Assembly: GCF_900107755.1 (NCBI RefSeq)
Contig: NZ_FNQR01000006.1
Span: forward strand, 1-64,000
Origin: Thalassobacillus cyri
GTDB lineage: Bacteria; Bacillota; Bacilli; Bacillales; Halobacillaceae
Length of the DNA: 64,000 nt
Direction of reading: 5' to 3'
Shown: piece after piece, positions 35,376 through 44,586 of the stretch
Position numbering within the stretch: the stretch's first letter is position 1
Layout of the letters: every line of letters starts with the position of its first letter
Position numbers and translations under genes: made by a program
Notes under the pieces: generated by a model
What the model was told of the DNA's origin: nothing
Database searches by the model: none
What the model saw: only the letters and a program-made list of their open reading frames with translations

Positions 35376-35828
35376 ATGGAGCATCGTATCGAAAGAATAA
35401 AAAAACAGTTACATTCACAAAGTTACAAGTTGACCCCGCAGCGGGAAGCGACGGTACGAGTATTGCTGGAGAATGAAGAGGATCACTTAAGCGCAGAAGA
35501 TGTTTACCTCCTCGTCAAAGAGAAGGCGCCAGAAATCGGCCTTGCTACGGTGTACCGGACCTTGGAATTATTATCTGAGTTGAAAATTGTCGATAAAATA
35601 AATTTTGGCGACGGGGTATCCCGTTATGACTTAAGAAAAGAAGGTGCCGAACATTTTCATCACCACCTCGTTTGTATTGAATGCGGTGCAGTGGAAGAAA
35701 TAGAAGAAGATCTCCTTGGCGATGTAGAAAAATTAGTTGAAAACCAATGGGGTTTCCAAGTGAAAGATCATCGCCTGACCTTTCATGGTATTTGCCGCGT
35801 CTGTCAAAAAGAAACGGTTAAATCCTGA
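35376..35828 (+). CDS. fur: Ferric uptake regulator Fur
   Basis: 150 residues. The N-terminal winged helix-turn-helix includes LTPQREATVRVLLEN and GLATVYRTLELLSEL. The dimer domain has the metal-sensing FHHHLVCIECGAVEEIE and the C-terminal CRVCQ, so both CxxC pairs of the structural zinc site are present. It represses iron-acquisition genes when Fe2+ is bound. Of the three Bacillus paralogues (Fur, PerR, Zur), position between spoIIM and yqzK/xerD identifies Fur. It has its own consensus promoter and terminator. Confidence 0.95.
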   Translation: MEHRIERIKKQLHSQSYKLTPQREATVRVLLENEEDHLSAEDVYLLVKEKAPEIGLATVYRTLELLSELKIVDKINFGDGVSRYDLRKEGAEHFHHHLVCIECGAVEEIEEDLLGDVEKLVENQWGFQVKDHRLTFHGICRVCQKETVKS

Positions 35829-35863
35829 TTGGATGGAACCTGATAATTTTATAGCATGAAAAT

Positions 35864-35895
35864 AGTGAATGCGGAAGAACGTGTTCACTTTTTTG
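35864..35895 (+). terminator. Terminator after fur
   Basis: AGTGAATGCG / CGTGTTCACT (two G-U pairs) with loop GAAGAA, followed by TTTTTG. Confidence 0.75.
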
Positions 35896-36096
35896 TTGCT
35901 TTTATCGCCTGTTTTGATATACATAGTATGGTAGTATGGAAGTGGAAAAAGTAGCTGGCTTTTGCTTTCAGCCTGGTCTTCTTTACATTCTATTATATTT
36001 ATTGTAGTTTTAAAGTAGATTAGAATCTTTGTTTTATGTATATTTTCCTAGAGGGATGGCATACCTTGTTAATGAGATTGACAAGGGGGCGTGGTG

Positions 36097-36315
36097 ATGA
36101 AACACGTATGGTCGTTCTTCAAGGATACGTTGAAGGTTCTTATTGTATTTGTCCTCTGTACTTCCTTTTTTTATATGGCATTACGAATGGTCCACCTGGA
36201 ATATGAGCGTATGCATCGTTATGATGAGCCGAGGGGCGCGGCTGTAAAGGTGTTCAATCAGGAAGATATCAGTTGGCCAGAGCGATTATCGATTTTTTTT
36301 CAATTGGGAGAGTAG
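36097..36315 (+). CDS. Small membrane protein, YqzK/DUF4227 family
   Basis: 72 residues from ATG 36097 (AAGGGGG at 36083-36089; the GTG codons at 36091 and 36094 are too close). One membrane helix near the N-terminus (LKVLIVFVLCTSFFYMALRMV), then a charged tail YERMHRYDEPRGAAVKVFNQ. It lies between fur and xerD exactly as yqzK does in B. subtilis. Function unknown. xerD begins six bases after its stop. Confidence 0.82.
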   Translation: MKHVWSFFKDTLKVLIVFVLCTSFFYMALRMVHLEYERMHRYDEPRGAAVKVFNQEDISWPERLSIFFQLGE

Positions 36316-36321
36316 AGACGT

Positions 36322-37212
36322 ATGCTGAAGCATGCACTGGAAGATTTTTTCCACTATTTGACTGTGGAACGGGGATTATCGGAAAATACAATCAAATCCT
36401 ACCAGCGTGATTTAAGACAATATGCTGATTTTTTGGATAACCATTTGTCTATCAAAGCTTGGGATGATGTGATGAGAACGCACATCATGAAATATATGTA
36501 CCATTTGAATGATGAAGGTCGTTCTTCCGCAACAGTAGCGCGACTCTTGTCCTCCGTCCGGCTTTTTCATCAATTTCTAGTCAGGGAAAAGGTGAGTGAC
36601 CATGACCCGAGTCTCCACATCGAGACTCCTAAGAAAGAACGGAAACTGCCGAAGGTGCTTTCCACGGAAGAAGTGGACAAGCTATTGAACCTGCCAGGAG
36701 GAGATCCCCTCACTTTACGTAACCGTGCGATGCTTGAGATGCTGTATGCCACCGGCTTACGTGTTTCTGAGCTGATGTCTTTGAAGGTTACTGATCTTCA
36801 TCTTACAATGGGATTTGTAAGATGTTTCGGCAAGGGGTCAAAGGAGCGGATCATTCCGCTTGGGGATATGGCTAAAGAAGCGGTAGAAGATTACTTAAGT
36901 AAATCGAGACCGGGCATAGTCAAGAAAAAACAGACGGAAGAGTTATTCGTCAATCATCATGGAAATCCATTATCCAGACAGGGTTTTTGGAAGATATTGA
37001 AAGCGGTTGCTCGTGATGTAGGCATCCAAAAAGCGATTACCCCTCACACGCTGCGCCATTCGTTCGCTACTCACTTATTAGAAAATGGTGCAGATCTACG
37101 AGCGGTGCAGGAGATGCTCGGGCATGCCGATATTTCAACTACGCAGATTTATACACATGTAAGCAAAACACGTTTAAAAGATGTTTATCGCTCGTACCAT
37201 CCACGGGCATAA
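36322..37212 (+). CDS. xerD: Tyrosine recombinase XerD
   Basis: 296 residues. The SAM-like core-binding domain (1-100) is followed by the catalytic domain with Arg147 ([11 protein letters not shown]), His242 and Arg245 ([11 protein letters not shown]), His268 (LGHADIST) and nucleophile Tyr277 (TQIYTHV). With XerC (CodV) it resolves chromosome dimers at dif. B. subtilis RipX has the same neighbours. Nothing suggests a phage integrase: no attachment site and no adjacent mobile genes. Confidence 0.96.
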   Translation: MLKHALEDFFHYLTVERGLSENTIKSYQRDLRQYADFLDNHLSIKAWDDVMRTHIMKYMYHLNDEGRSSATVARLLSSVRLFHQFLVREKVSDHDPSLHIETPKKERKLPKVLSTEEVDKLLNLPGGDPLTLRNRAMLEMLYATGLRVSELMSLKVTDLHLTMGFVRCFGKGSKERIIPLGDMAKEAVEDYLSKSRPGIVKKKQTEELFVNHHGNPLSRQGFWKILKAVARDVGIQKAITPHTLRHSFATHLLENGADLRAVQEMLGHADISTTQIYTHVSKTRLKDVYRSYHPRA

Positions 37213-37310
37213 ACTCTTTTTTACAAAAATAGTTGTCTGACATCCTACCTCTCTATTATTTGTGTAATGTTGGTAAGGATAAGGAATGTAATTTACAGGA
37301 GGGAACTGAA

Positions 37311-38489
37311 ATGAATGATTTCAAGCGAGTATTCTTAATAGTAATGGATTCTGTCGGTATCGGTGAGGCGCCTGATGCGGCTAAATTCAATGATAAAGGC
37401 GCAGACACCCTTGGCCACATCGCTGACCGTATGGGTGGTCTGAAGATGCCGAATATGGGCGAGCTCGGTTTAAGCAATATTCGTAACATTATGGGGATTG
37501 AGGAATCAAAGGCTCCAAAAGCACATTATACTACCATGGTGGAAGCCTCGAATGGCAAAGATACCATGACCGGTCACTGGGAAATCATGGGCTTGTATAT
37601 TGATAAACCGTTCCGCACGTTTCCGGATGGCTTTCCAGATGAGCTACTGCATGAATTAGTACAACGCACCGGTCGTAAAATCATCGGCAATAAGCCTGCT
37701 TCCGGGACAGAAATCCTCAAAGAATTAGGCGAAGAGCATATGGAAACAGGGGCATTGATCGTTTATACCTCAGCTGATTCCGTTTTGCAAATTGCTGCTC
37801 ATGAAGAGGTTGTACCGCTAGAAGAGTTATATGAAATATGTGAAATCGCCAGGGAACTTACGCTTGATGAAAAGTATATGGTCGGCCGCGTCATCGCCCG
37901 TCCGTTCGTCGGAAACCCGGGGGCCTTCGAGCGCACACCGAACCGTCATGACTATGCTCTTAAGCCGTTTGGACGTACAGTGATGAATGAAATGAAAGAT
38001 GAAGGTCTGGATGTCATTGCTTTAGGTAAGATTTCCGATATTTATGATGGAGAGGGTGTTACAGAAGCAATCCGTACCACGGACAACATGGACGGCATGG
38101 ATCAGCTGGTAGCTTCTATGGATAAGGATTTCCGGGGACTCAACTTCTTGAACCTGGTGGATTTTGATGCGAAGTTTGGCCACCGTCGTGACCCTCAGGG
38201 GTATGGTGAGGCTCTGGAAGCCTTCGATGCCCGACTGCCGCAGGTATTAGAGAAACTGAAAGAGGACGACCTGCTCTTAATTACGGCTGACCACGGGAAC
38301 GATCCCATTCATCACGGTACAGATCATACGCGTGAATTAGTGCCGCTGCTTGCTTACCATAAAGGAATCGATCAAGGGAAGCAGTTGGACCAACGTCAAA
38401 CATTTGCGGATATCGGAGCAACTGTCTCGGACAACTTCAAAATCAAGATGCCAGAATATGGACAAAGCTTTTTGAAAGAGATCAAGTGA
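37311..38489 (+). CDS. deoB: Phosphopentomutase
   Basis: 392 residues from ATG 37311 (CAGGAGGG upstream). Alkaline-phosphatase superfamily metal residues are visible: [14 protein letters not shown] near the N-terminus, [10 protein letters not shown] with the phosphorylated Thr, and [10 protein letters not shown] plus [11 protein letters not shown] near the C-terminus. It interconverts ribose or deoxyribose 1- and 5-phosphates, feeding sugar from nucleoside breakdown into central metabolism. First gene of a salvage operon deoB-punA-pdp (B. subtilis drm-pupG-pdp). Confidence 0.95.
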   Translation: MNDFKRVFLIVMDSVGIGEAPDAAKFNDKGADTLGHIADRMGGLKMPNMGELGLSNIRNIMGIEESKAPKAHYTTMVEASNGKDTMTGHWEIMGLYIDKPFRTFPDGFPDELLHELVQRTGRKIIGNKPASGTEILKELGEEHMETGALIVYTSADSVLQIAAHEEVVPLEELYEICEIARELTLDEKYMVGRVIARPFVGNPGAFERTPNRHDYALKPFGRTVMNEMKDEGLDVIALGKISDIYDGEGVTEAIRTTDNMDGMDQLVASMDKDFRGLNFLNLVDFDAKFGHRRDPQGYGEALEAFDARLPQVLEKLKEDDLLLITADHGNDPIHHGTDHTRELVPLLAYHKGIDQGKQLDQRQTFADIGATVSDNFKIKMPEYGQSFLKEIK

Positions 38490-38503
38490 TGGAGGGTGAA
38501 AGC

Positions 38504-39328
38504 ATGAATATCGAACAAATCAAAGAATCAGCTTCATTTATTTCAAATAAACTATCTCAGAAACCAACAGTCGGGTTGATCTTAGGATCAGGGCTTGGAG
38601 TGTTAGCAGATGAAATTAAGGAACCGGTTATCATCCCTTATGGGGATATCCCTCATTTCCCGGAATCGACTGTATCCGGTCATAAAGGTCAATTGGTGAT
38701 TGGTGAACTGGAAGGACATCAAGTCATCGCTATGCAAGGGCGCTTCCATTATTATGAAGGCTACAGCATGCAGCAGGTGACGTTCCCGGTCAGAGTGATG
38801 AAGCAGCTTGGAATCGAAACGATGTTTGTTACGAATGCAGCAGGTGGGGTAAATGAAGATTTTGATCCAGGAGATTTAATGGTAATAACCGATCACATCA
38901 ACAACATGGGAGACAGCCCTTTAATCGGTAAGAATGATGAAGAAATGGGGCCAAGGTTCCCTGATATGTCCCAGGCATATAATAAAGACTTGATTCAAAC
39001 CGCACAAAAATGTGCAGATAATCTTGGTTTGAAAGTCCGTAATGGGGTGTACGTCGGGAATACCGGGCCAGCTTATGAAACCTCAGCCGAGGTAAAGATG
39101 CTCCGTATTCTTGGCGGCGATGCGGTAGGTATGTCTACCGTTCCTGAAGTTATCGTTGCAAGCCATTCCGGTATTAAAGTCCTTGGTATCTCTTGCATTT
39201 CCAATATGGCTGCAGGGATTTTAGATCAGCCATTAACGCATGACGAAGTAATTGAAACGACAGCACAAGTACGTGAAGATTTTCTTGGATTTGTGAAAGA
39301 AATTCTAAAGTCTATGCCTGCATCATAA
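38504..39328 (+). CDS. punA: Purine nucleoside phosphorylase
   Basis: 274 residues from ATG 38504, with GGAGGGTGA starting at the deoB stop. Trimeric PNP family signatures: GLILGSGLGVLADEI (phosphate-binding Ser), GRFHYYEGYSMQQVTFPVRV, the purine site GPAYETSAEVKML, and VGMSTVPEVIVASHSG. It splits guanosine/inosine and their deoxy forms with phosphate, making pentose-1-phosphate for DeoB. B. subtilis name is pupG. Eighteen-base spacing to pdp start region shows operon transcription. Confidence 0.95.
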   Translation: MNIEQIKESASFISNKLSQKPTVGLILGSGLGVLADEIKEPVIIPYGDIPHFPESTVSGHKGQLVIGELEGHQVIAMQGRFHYYEGYSMQQVTFPVRVMKQLGIETMFVTNAAGGVNEDFDPGDLMVITDHINNMGDSPLIGKNDEEMGPRFPDMSQAYNKDLIQTAQKCADNLGLKVRNGVYVGNTGPAYETSAEVKMLRILGGDAVGMSTVPEVIVASHSGIKVLGISCISNMAAGILDQPLTHDEVIETTAQVREDFLGFVKEILKSMPAS

Positions 39329-39347
39329 AAGGGGAAGGATGATCGTA

Positions 39348-40649
39348 ATGAGAATGGTTGATGTTATTCAGAAAAAACGTAATGGTATGGAGCTTAATGA
39401 GGAAGAAATCAAGTTTTTTGTTGAGGGTTATACAAAAGGTGAGATTCCAGATTATCAAGCCTCTGCTTTGACCATGGCTATCTATTTCAAAGGTATGACT
39501 GAAAATGAGACAGCAACCTTGACGCAGGCAATGGTAGATTCTGGAGAGACAATCGACTTGTCAGGCATTGAAGGACATATTGTCGATAAGCACTCAACCG
39601 GTGGGGTAGGCGATAAAGTCACCTTTATCGTCGGTCCATTGGTGGCTTCTACAGGTGTTCCAGTTGCCAAAATGTCAGGCCGTGGTCTTGGGCATACAGG
39701 AGGCACACTGGATAAACTCGAGGCGATTGAAGACTTTCATATCGAAATGACGAAAGAAGAGTTCATCAATAACGTCAATACACATAAACTTGCTGTTGCC
39801 GGACAGACAGGTAACTTGGCACCAGCTGATAAAAAACTATATGCTTTACGCGACGTAACAGCTACAGTGGATTCTATTCCATTGATTGCCGGTTCTATCA
39901 TGAGTAAGAAGCTCGCCTCTGGTGCTGATAGTATTGTACTGGATGTCAAAACAGGTACTGGAGCATTCATGAAGACCCTTGAAGAGTCAGAAGCTCTTGC
40001 CAGAGAGATGGTCAATATCGGTAAAAATCTTGGCAGAAACACAGTCGCTGTCATCAGTGATATGAACCAGCCGCTCGGTTTTGAAGTGGGTAATGCTAAC
40101 GAAATAAAAGAAGCAGCGGAAATTCTGCAAGGCAAAAACGTGGAAGACCTTCGTAAACTTTCCTTAGAAATCGCTTCTCATATGACTGTACTTGCTGAGG
40201 TGTTTTCAAGTTATGAGGAAGCATACACAGAGCTTGAAAAGAATTTGGAGAATGGAAAAGCGTTCGAAGCATTCCGTAACTTTATTGCTGCTCAGGGCGG
40301 GAATATTGACATGATCAATGACTTGGATAAATTACCACAGTCCAAATATAAAGTAGAAGTAACAGCCGATCAGGATGGATATGTATCAGCCATTGATGCT
40401 GAGTCTATCGGTGTAGCTGCTATGTATCTTGGGGCTGGACGTGCAACAAAAGATGATGAAATAAATCATGCGGTCGGTATTACGTTAAAGAAAAAAATCG
40501 GGGATGAAGTAAAAGCCGGGGAACCGCTGGTGATTTTGAACAGTGATGAAGAAAACCCTGAAGACTCGATTGTGAAAGTGAAAGAAGCATATACGATCAC
40601 AAGAGAAAAAGTGACAGTACCTACTTTAATTCATAAAGTAATAAATTAA
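39348..40649 (+). CDS. pdp: Pyrimidine-nucleoside phosphorylase
   Basis: 433 residues, identical in length to the B. subtilis enzyme, from ATG 39348 (GGGGAAGG upstream; the ATG at 39339 adjoins that site). Family signature KMSGRGLGHTGGTLDKLEAI, with DKHSTGGVGDKVTF and LDVKTGTGAFMKTLEESEAL. It phosphorolyses uridine, thymidine and deoxyuridine. The C-terminal alpha/beta domain (about 345-433) is typical of the thymidine phosphorylase family. A terminator follows. Confidence 0.95.
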   Translation: MRMVDVIQKKRNGMELNEEEIKFFVEGYTKGEIPDYQASALTMAIYFKGMTENETATLTQAMVDSGETIDLSGIEGHIVDKHSTGGVGDKVTFIVGPLVASTGVPVAKMSGRGLGHTGGTLDKLEAIEDFHIEMTKEEFINNVNTHKLAVAGQTGNLAPADKKLYALRDVTATVDSIPLIAGSIMSKKLASGADSIVLDVKTGTGAFMKTLEESEALAREMVNIGKNLGRNTVAVISDMNQPLGFEVGNANEIKEAAEILQGKNVEDLRKLSLEIASHMTVLAEVFSSYEEAYTELEKNLENGKAFEAFRNFIAAQGGNIDMINDLDKLPQSKYKVEVTADQDGYVSAIDAESIGVAAMYLGAGRATKDDEINHAVGITLKKKIGDEVKAGEPLVILNSDEENPEDSIVKVKEAYTITREKVTVPTLIHKVIN

Positions 40650-40660
40650 CCAACACGTTG

Positions 40661-40697
40661 AACGTCCATATCTTTTAGAAGATTATGGACGTTTTTA
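40661..40697 (+). terminator. Terminator of the nucleoside-salvage operon
   Basis: AACGTCCATA / TATGGACGTT perfect 10-bp stem followed by TTTATTA. Confidence 0.85.
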
Positions 40698-40700
40698 TTA

Positions 40701-40888
40701 TGGAGTTGCAACCTTTATCCTCCCAAAATAGAGAAAGTATGGGAATTTACGTCACTCCTGCGAAAGAAACAGTGGATAGATACAGATACCCTACAGAAAG
40801 CGAAGAAGTTTGTCTGGTAGTCAGCATAAAAGTAACTGTATTCAAACAAATTCAACCAACCCTTTGTTGATGGTCACTAGCAACTCCA
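40701..40888. repeat. Possible 188-bp MITE-like unit in the pdp-dacF gap
   Basis: TGGAGTTGC (40701-40709) and GCAACTCCA (40880-40888) are perfect 9-bp terminal inverted repeats, each flanked outside by TTA, which could be a 3-bp target duplication. The inside has no gene: the ORF across 40685-40870 has no ribosome site or family. Chance pairing is not excluded. The rest of the gap to 40999 shows nothing beyond a dacF ribosome site. Confidence 0.3.
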
Positions 40889-40999
40889 TTAAGTTTACAT
40901 AATAAATATATCGTCTATTTGATAATTTTCTTAGTGTTTCGTAATAAAACGGTAGATAGTTGGAAAATATAACTATAACTATGAATGGAGGGAAAGTGA

Positions 41000-42163
41000 A
41001 TGAAAAAAATAGCCATTTATTTCACTGTTTTCATGCTTGTAAGTACAATAAGTCTCCCTGTAACCTATGGGCAAGAGTCCAATCAAATAGAACTGGCTGA
41101 AGGGGCAAAATCAGCAGTTTTAATGGAGAATAGCAGTGGAACAATTTTATTTGATAAGAACGCCCATGAACAATTACCCCCCGCCAGTATGACAAAAATC
41201 ATGACCTTACTACTGATCATGGAAGCTTTAGATAATAACATCATCAAGTTGGATGAGACCGTCAGGGTAAGTGAGCGTGCTGCTTCTATGGGAGGATCTC
41301 AAATATTTCTTGAGGCTGGGGAAGAAATGAAGGTAGAAGACCTGCTGAAAGGAGTAGCTGTTGCTTCGGGTAATGATGCAAGCGTGGCATTAGCGGAAAG
41401 AATTGCCGGAAGCGAAGAAGCATTCGTCAAAAAAATGAATGAAAAAGCGAAAAAGCTTGGTCTAAAGAACACTAACTTTAAAAATACGACGGGTCTTCCT
41501 GAAGAAGACCATTATAGCACGGCTCACGATATGGCAGTTATGGCTAAAAAGTTATTACAGTATGAAAATATAACAAATTATACCAGTGTTTATGAAGACT
41601 ATTTGCGAAAAGGACAAAAAAATGAATTCTGGCTTGTGAATACTAACAAATTGGTCAAGCACTATAAAGGCGTCGATGGTTTGAAAACTGGTTATACCAA
41701 TGAAGCGAAATACTGTTTGACAGCTACAGCTGAAAAGAATGGGATGCGTATGATCGCGGTTGTAATGGGTGCGAAAACCCCAAAAGAACGAAATGCAAAT
41801 GTTGCTAAGATGCTTGACTTTGCTTACAGTCAGTTTGAAACAGAACAATTATATGATAAAGGTCACAAAATGAGCACCTTGCAATTAGCGAGAGCCGATC
41901 AACCAGAGTTAAATGTAGTAACGAAGACTCCTGTTACCTTGCTGAAACGTAAAGGACAAAAGCTGGATAATTTAGCAACGTCCATGGAGTATGACAAGAA
42001 TATTCAGCTGCCAATCGAGGAAGGCAGTCAATTAGGGACAGTAAAGGTTAAGCAGGGAGCCAAGGTGCTTACGGAAGTTCCATTAGTAGCTGAAAAGAGT
42101 GTGAAACAGGGCAACGTATGGCAACTATTCAAACGGACCTTAGGCAACATGGCACACCGGTGA
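41000..42163 (+). CDS. dacF: D-alanyl-D-alanine carboxypeptidase DacF (spore PBP)
   Basis: 387 residues with a signal peptide (1-25, ending near TYGQES). Penicillin-binding motifs: Ser63-x-x-Lys66 in PPASMTKIM, SGNDASVAL, and KTGYTNEAK. The C-terminal beta-rich domain (about 290-370) is typical of PBP5-type enzymes. It trims pentapeptide side chains in peptidoglycan, and the B. subtilis counterpart is made in the forespore and tunes cortex cross-linking. AATGGAGGG precedes ATG 41000. It lies directly before spoIIAA, as in B. subtilis. Confidence 0.93.
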   Translation: MKKIAIYFTVFMLVSTISLPVTYGQESNQIELAEGAKSAVLMENSSGTILFDKNAHEQLPPASMTKIMTLLLIMEALDNNIIKLDETVRVSERAASMGGSQIFLEAGEEMKVEDLLKGVAVASGNDASVALAERIAGSEEAFVKKMNEKAKKLGLKNTNFKNTTGLPEEDHYSTAHDMAVMAKKLLQYENITNYTSVYEDYLRKGQKNEFWLVNTNKLVKHYKGVDGLKTGYTNEAKYCLTATAEKNGMRMIAVVMGAKTPKERNANVAKMLDFAYSQFETEQLYDKGHKMSTLQLARADQPELNVVTKTPVTLLKRKGQKLDNLATSMEYDKNIQLPIEEGSQLGTVKVKQGAKVLTEVPLVAEKSVKQGNVWQLFKRTLGNMAHR

Positions 42164-42218
42164 TAATCCTGTCATTTTGTTAAAAGATTTAGCGTATCCT
42201 CACTAGTTTTGTCACCTT

Positions 42219-42248
42219 GCAGGAAAAAGAGGATGCAAAACAGAAAGA
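42219..42248 (+). promoter_or_regulatory. Candidate SigH promoter of the spoIIA operon
   Basis: GCAGGAAAA (42219-42227) fits the SigH -35 RNAGGAWWW exactly; 12 bases on, ACAGAAAGA (42240-42248) matches the -10 RNNGAATWW except one base. The spoIIA operon is SigH-dependent in B. subtilis. Confidence 0.5.
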
Positions 42249-42281
42249 CTCACTAACGCAAAGAAAGAGGAGGTAAACATA

Positions 42282-42635
42282 GTGAGTCTTAGTGTCGATT
42301 TTGCCCGCAAAGAAGATGTCCTTCTTGTAAGATTAGTCGGTGAACTGGATCACCATGAAGCAGAAAATTTGAAGAAAGAATGGAAGTCGATTCTTAATCA
42401 GCATCAGGTACGTCATGTGATTTTGAATTTAGAAGGACTGTCTTTTATGGACAGTTCAGGCCTTGGTGTGATTTTAGGAAGATACAAAGAAATCAACGCT
42501 TTAGGAGGAGAAATGGTGATTTGTTCGATTTCTCCAGAAGTCAAACGACTTTTCGATTTATCAGGGATGTTCAAAATCATGAAGCTTGTAGATAATGAAG
42601 AATTCGCTTTAGAGATGTTGGGGGTGGCTTCATGA
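42282..42635 (+). CDS. spoIIAA: Anti-sigma F factor antagonist SpoIIAA
   Basis: 117 residues, a single STAS domain. The phosphorylation site is Ser58 in [18 protein letters not shown], the same position as in B. subtilis. Unphosphorylated SpoIIAA displaces SigF from SpoIIAB in the forespore. Start is GTG 42282 with AGAGGAGGTAA upstream. spoIIAB overlaps its stop by four bases. Confidence 0.96.
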   Translation: MSLSVDFARKEDVLLVRLVGELDHHEAENLKKEWKSILNQHQVRHVILNLEGLSFMDSSGLGVILGRYKEINALGGEMVICSISPEVKRLFDLSGMFKIMKLVDNEEFALEMLGVAS

Positions 42636-43072
42636 AAAATAGTATGAATCTAGAGTTTTTAAGTGTCAGTCAAAATGAATCGTTTGCCCGTGTGACTGTA
42701 GCTGCCTTTGTAAGTCAGCTCGACCCGACGATGGAAGAATTGACAGAAATCAAGACGGTCGTGTCCGAAGCAGTCACCAATGCCATCATACATGGATATC
42801 ATGAACGTCCAGACGGAAAGATTTATATTTCTTGTACGATTAATGATGGAGAAATGGAACTGATGATTCAGGACTACGGTGAAGGTATAGCAGACATTGA
42901 TGAAGCCAGAGAGCCCCTATTCACTTCAAAACCTGAACTGGAGCGGTCTGGAATGGGTTTTACGATTATGGAAAACTTCATGGACAAAGTCGATGTCATT
43001 TCCAGCCCTGAGGAAGGCACGACTGTCCGGCTGATCAAACATATGACTACAAATAAAGCGTACTGTAATTAG
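42632..43072 (+). CDS. spoIIAB: Anti-sigma F factor and kinase SpoIIAB
   Basis: 146 residues, a GHKL ATPase. N box [14 protein letters not shown]1-like [15 protein letters not shown], and the later [12 protein letters not shown] are visible. It binds SigF with ATP to keep it inactive and phosphorylates SpoIIAA. ATG 42632 overlaps the spoIIAA stop, consistent with coupled translation giving matched amounts. sigF begins ten bases after its stop. Confidence 0.96.
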   Translation: MKNSMNLEFLSVSQNESFARVTVAAFVSQLDPTMEELTEIKTVVSEAVTNAIIHGYHERPDGKIYISCTINDGEMELMIQDYGEGIADIDEAREPLFTSKPELERSGMGFTIMENFMDKVDVISSPEEGTTVRLIKHMTTNKAYCN

Positions 43073-43081
43073 GGGCCCGCG

Positions 43082-43834
43082 ATGAATGTCGATGTGAGTC
43101 AAAAACAGAAGCGGTTGAAGGACGAAGATGTCAGGGCCCTGATTGCTAAGAGTCAAGAAGGCGATCAGGAAGCAAGGGACATGTTAGTGGAAAGGAACGT
43201 ACGGTTGGTTTGGTCCGTTGTCCAACGATACATCCATCGTGGTTATGATCAGGAAGATCTCTTCCAGATTGGCTGCATTGGGCTATTGAAGTCGGTCGAT
43301 AAATTCGACTTAAACTATGAGGTAAAATTCTCTACCTACGCTGTGCCTATGATTATTGGGGAAATTCAACGTTTTATCCGAGATGATGGCAGTGTAAAGG
43401 TTAGCCGGTCGTTAAAAGAAATGAACAATAAAATTCGCCGTAAAAAAGAAGAATTGACGAAAGAATTGGGTAGATCCCCTACCATTGATGAAATGGCGAA
43501 AGCCCTGGAAATGTCTTCAGAAGAAGTTGTACTGGCAGAAGAAGCCGGGCGTGCTCCACAGTCCATTCATGAAACTGTTTATGAAAATGACGGAGATCCT
43601 ATTACATTACTGGATCAAATGGCTGAAGATGATACCAAGTGGTTTGATAAGATGATGCTTCAGGATGTCATCCGGAAGCTAGATAAAAGGGAACGGTTGA
43701 TCATTTATTTAAGGTATTTTAAAGATAAGACCCAAACGGAAGTAGCTGAACGATTGGGGATTTCCCAAGTTCAAGTTTCCAGGCTGGAAAAGAAAATACT
43801 GAAGGAGATTAAAGAGCAAATGGAACCTGATTAA
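43082..43834 (+). CDS. sigF: RNA polymerase sigma-F factor
   Basis: 250 residues. Region 2 contains RNVRLVWSVVQRYIHRGYDQEDLFQIGCIGLLKSVDKF; region 3 RSLKEMNNKIRRKKEEL; region 4 ERLIIYLRYFKDKTQTEVAERLGISQVQVSRLEKKIL. It directs the first forespore-specific transcription after polar division and is held by SpoIIAB until SpoIIAA acts. Gene order spoIIAA-spoIIAB-sigF is the universal spoIIA operon. The ribosome site before ATG 43082 is weak (AGGGG), so coupling to spoIIAB may matter. A terminator follows. Confidence 0.96.
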   Translation: MNVDVSQKQKRLKDEDVRALIAKSQEGDQEARDMLVERNVRLVWSVVQRYIHRGYDQEDLFQIGCIGLLKSVDKFDLNYEVKFSTYAVPMIIGEIQRFIRDDGSVKVSRSLKEMNNKIRRKKEELTKELGRSPTIDEMAKALEMSSEEVVLAEEAGRAPQSIHETVYENDGDPITLLDQMAEDDTKWFDKMMLQDVIRKLDKRERLIIYLRYFKDKTQTEVAERLGISQVQVSRLEKKILKEIKEQMEPD

Positions 43835-43846
43835 TCTCCACCTTTG

Positions 43847-43874
43847 GACGCATTGTACCTGATGCGTCTTTTTA
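43847..43874 (+). terminator. Terminator of the spoIIA operon
   Basis: GACGCAT / ATGCGTC stem followed by TTTTTA. A short stem, but well placed between sigF and spoVAA. Confidence 0.7.
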
Positions 43875-43897
43875 TGTGCCTTCAGCTGGAGAGCAGG

Positions 43898-43927
43898 TGC
43901 ATGTTTTTTTGCTTAACATCCATACTA
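43898..43927 (+). promoter_or_regulatory. Candidate SigG promoter of the spoVA operon
   Basis: TGCATGT (43898-43904), 16-base spacer, CATACTA (43921-43927). The -10 fits the SigG consensus CATNNTA and the -35 resembles TGMATA. The spoVA operon is SigG-driven in B. subtilis. spoVAA starts 36 bases downstream. Confidence 0.6.
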
Positions 43928-43962
43928 ATAAGCAAAGGCGTGGAAGAAAAAGGGTGGTGTCT

Positions 43963-44586
43963 ATGTCAAACATTGTATATGTTCGACTGAGAAAAAAAGT
44001 GGATATGACAAGCTATCGGCCTGTTTTGTTGAAAGACATTGCCTATCTTGCTTGTTCTCTGCCCCTTAAGCAGAAATTAGAAACCATCCCACTGCATTAT
44101 ATTACAAACAAAGACAAAAACATCATTGTTATCGATGGTGTTTTAGTGATAGAAAAAATGGCAGAACTATTTCCCGAAATTGAAGTCCAATTAATAGGGC
44201 CAGCCCAAACCATCATTACTATCACAACGAAGAGAAGAAAACCGGCTATTTGGATGGTTGCCGGTATATGGTTATTGTTATTCGTCGGTGCGGCTATGGC
44301 GATCATGAATTTTCACTATGATGTAAGCATGGAAGTCGTACAACAAAAGCTCCATTTCATGTTGACCGGAGAAGAAGTGAAACATCCTTTTTGGATTCAG
44401 ATTCCTTATTCAATCGGTCTTGGTCTTGGTATGATCCTATTTTTTAACCATATTTTTAATAAAAAAATCAATGAAGAACCAAGTCCATTGGATGTAGAAG
44501 TGTTTAAGTACCAACAAAGCATGGATGATTATGTAACGATTAATGAAAACAAGGTGGAAAACAAAGATGATCCACATTCTACTTGA
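43963..44586 (+). CDS. spoVAA: Stage V sporulation protein AA
   Basis: 207 residues from ATG 43963 (AGGGTGGTG upstream; the ORF extends further but its upstream part overlaps the promoter). A soluble N-terminal part (1-85) beginning VYVRLRKKVDM is followed by membrane segments (KPAIWMVAGIWLLLFVGAAMAIMNF and IQIPYSIGLGLGMILFFNHIF). First subunit of the forespore inner-membrane SpoVA assembly that moves Ca-dipicolinic acid into spores and out at germination. spoVAB overlaps its end. Confidence 0.92.
   Translation: MSNIVYVRLRKKVDMTSYRPVLLKDIAYLACSLPLKQKLETIPLHYITNKDKNIIVIDGVLVIEKMAELFPEIEVQLIGPAQTIITITTKRRKPAIWMVAGIWLLLFVGAAMAIMNFHYDVSMEVVQQKLHFMLTGEEVKHPFWIQIPYSIGLGLGMILFFNHIFNKKINEEPSPLDVEVFKYQQSMDDYVTINENKVENKDDPHST

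Noticed and set aside
36322-37212. Phage or island integrase
   Set aside because: Conserved position after fur and yqzK plus XerD-specific sequence make it the housekeeping XerD; no attachment repeats or cargo genes.
40685-40870. 61-residue ORF between pdp and dacF
   Set aside because: Begins inside the terminator stem, has no ribosome site, no recognised family and lies in a possible MITE.
40900-40999. SigF promoter before dacF
   Set aside because: GG-rich candidates (near 40950 and 40962) fail at key positions or lack a correctly spaced -35; not called.
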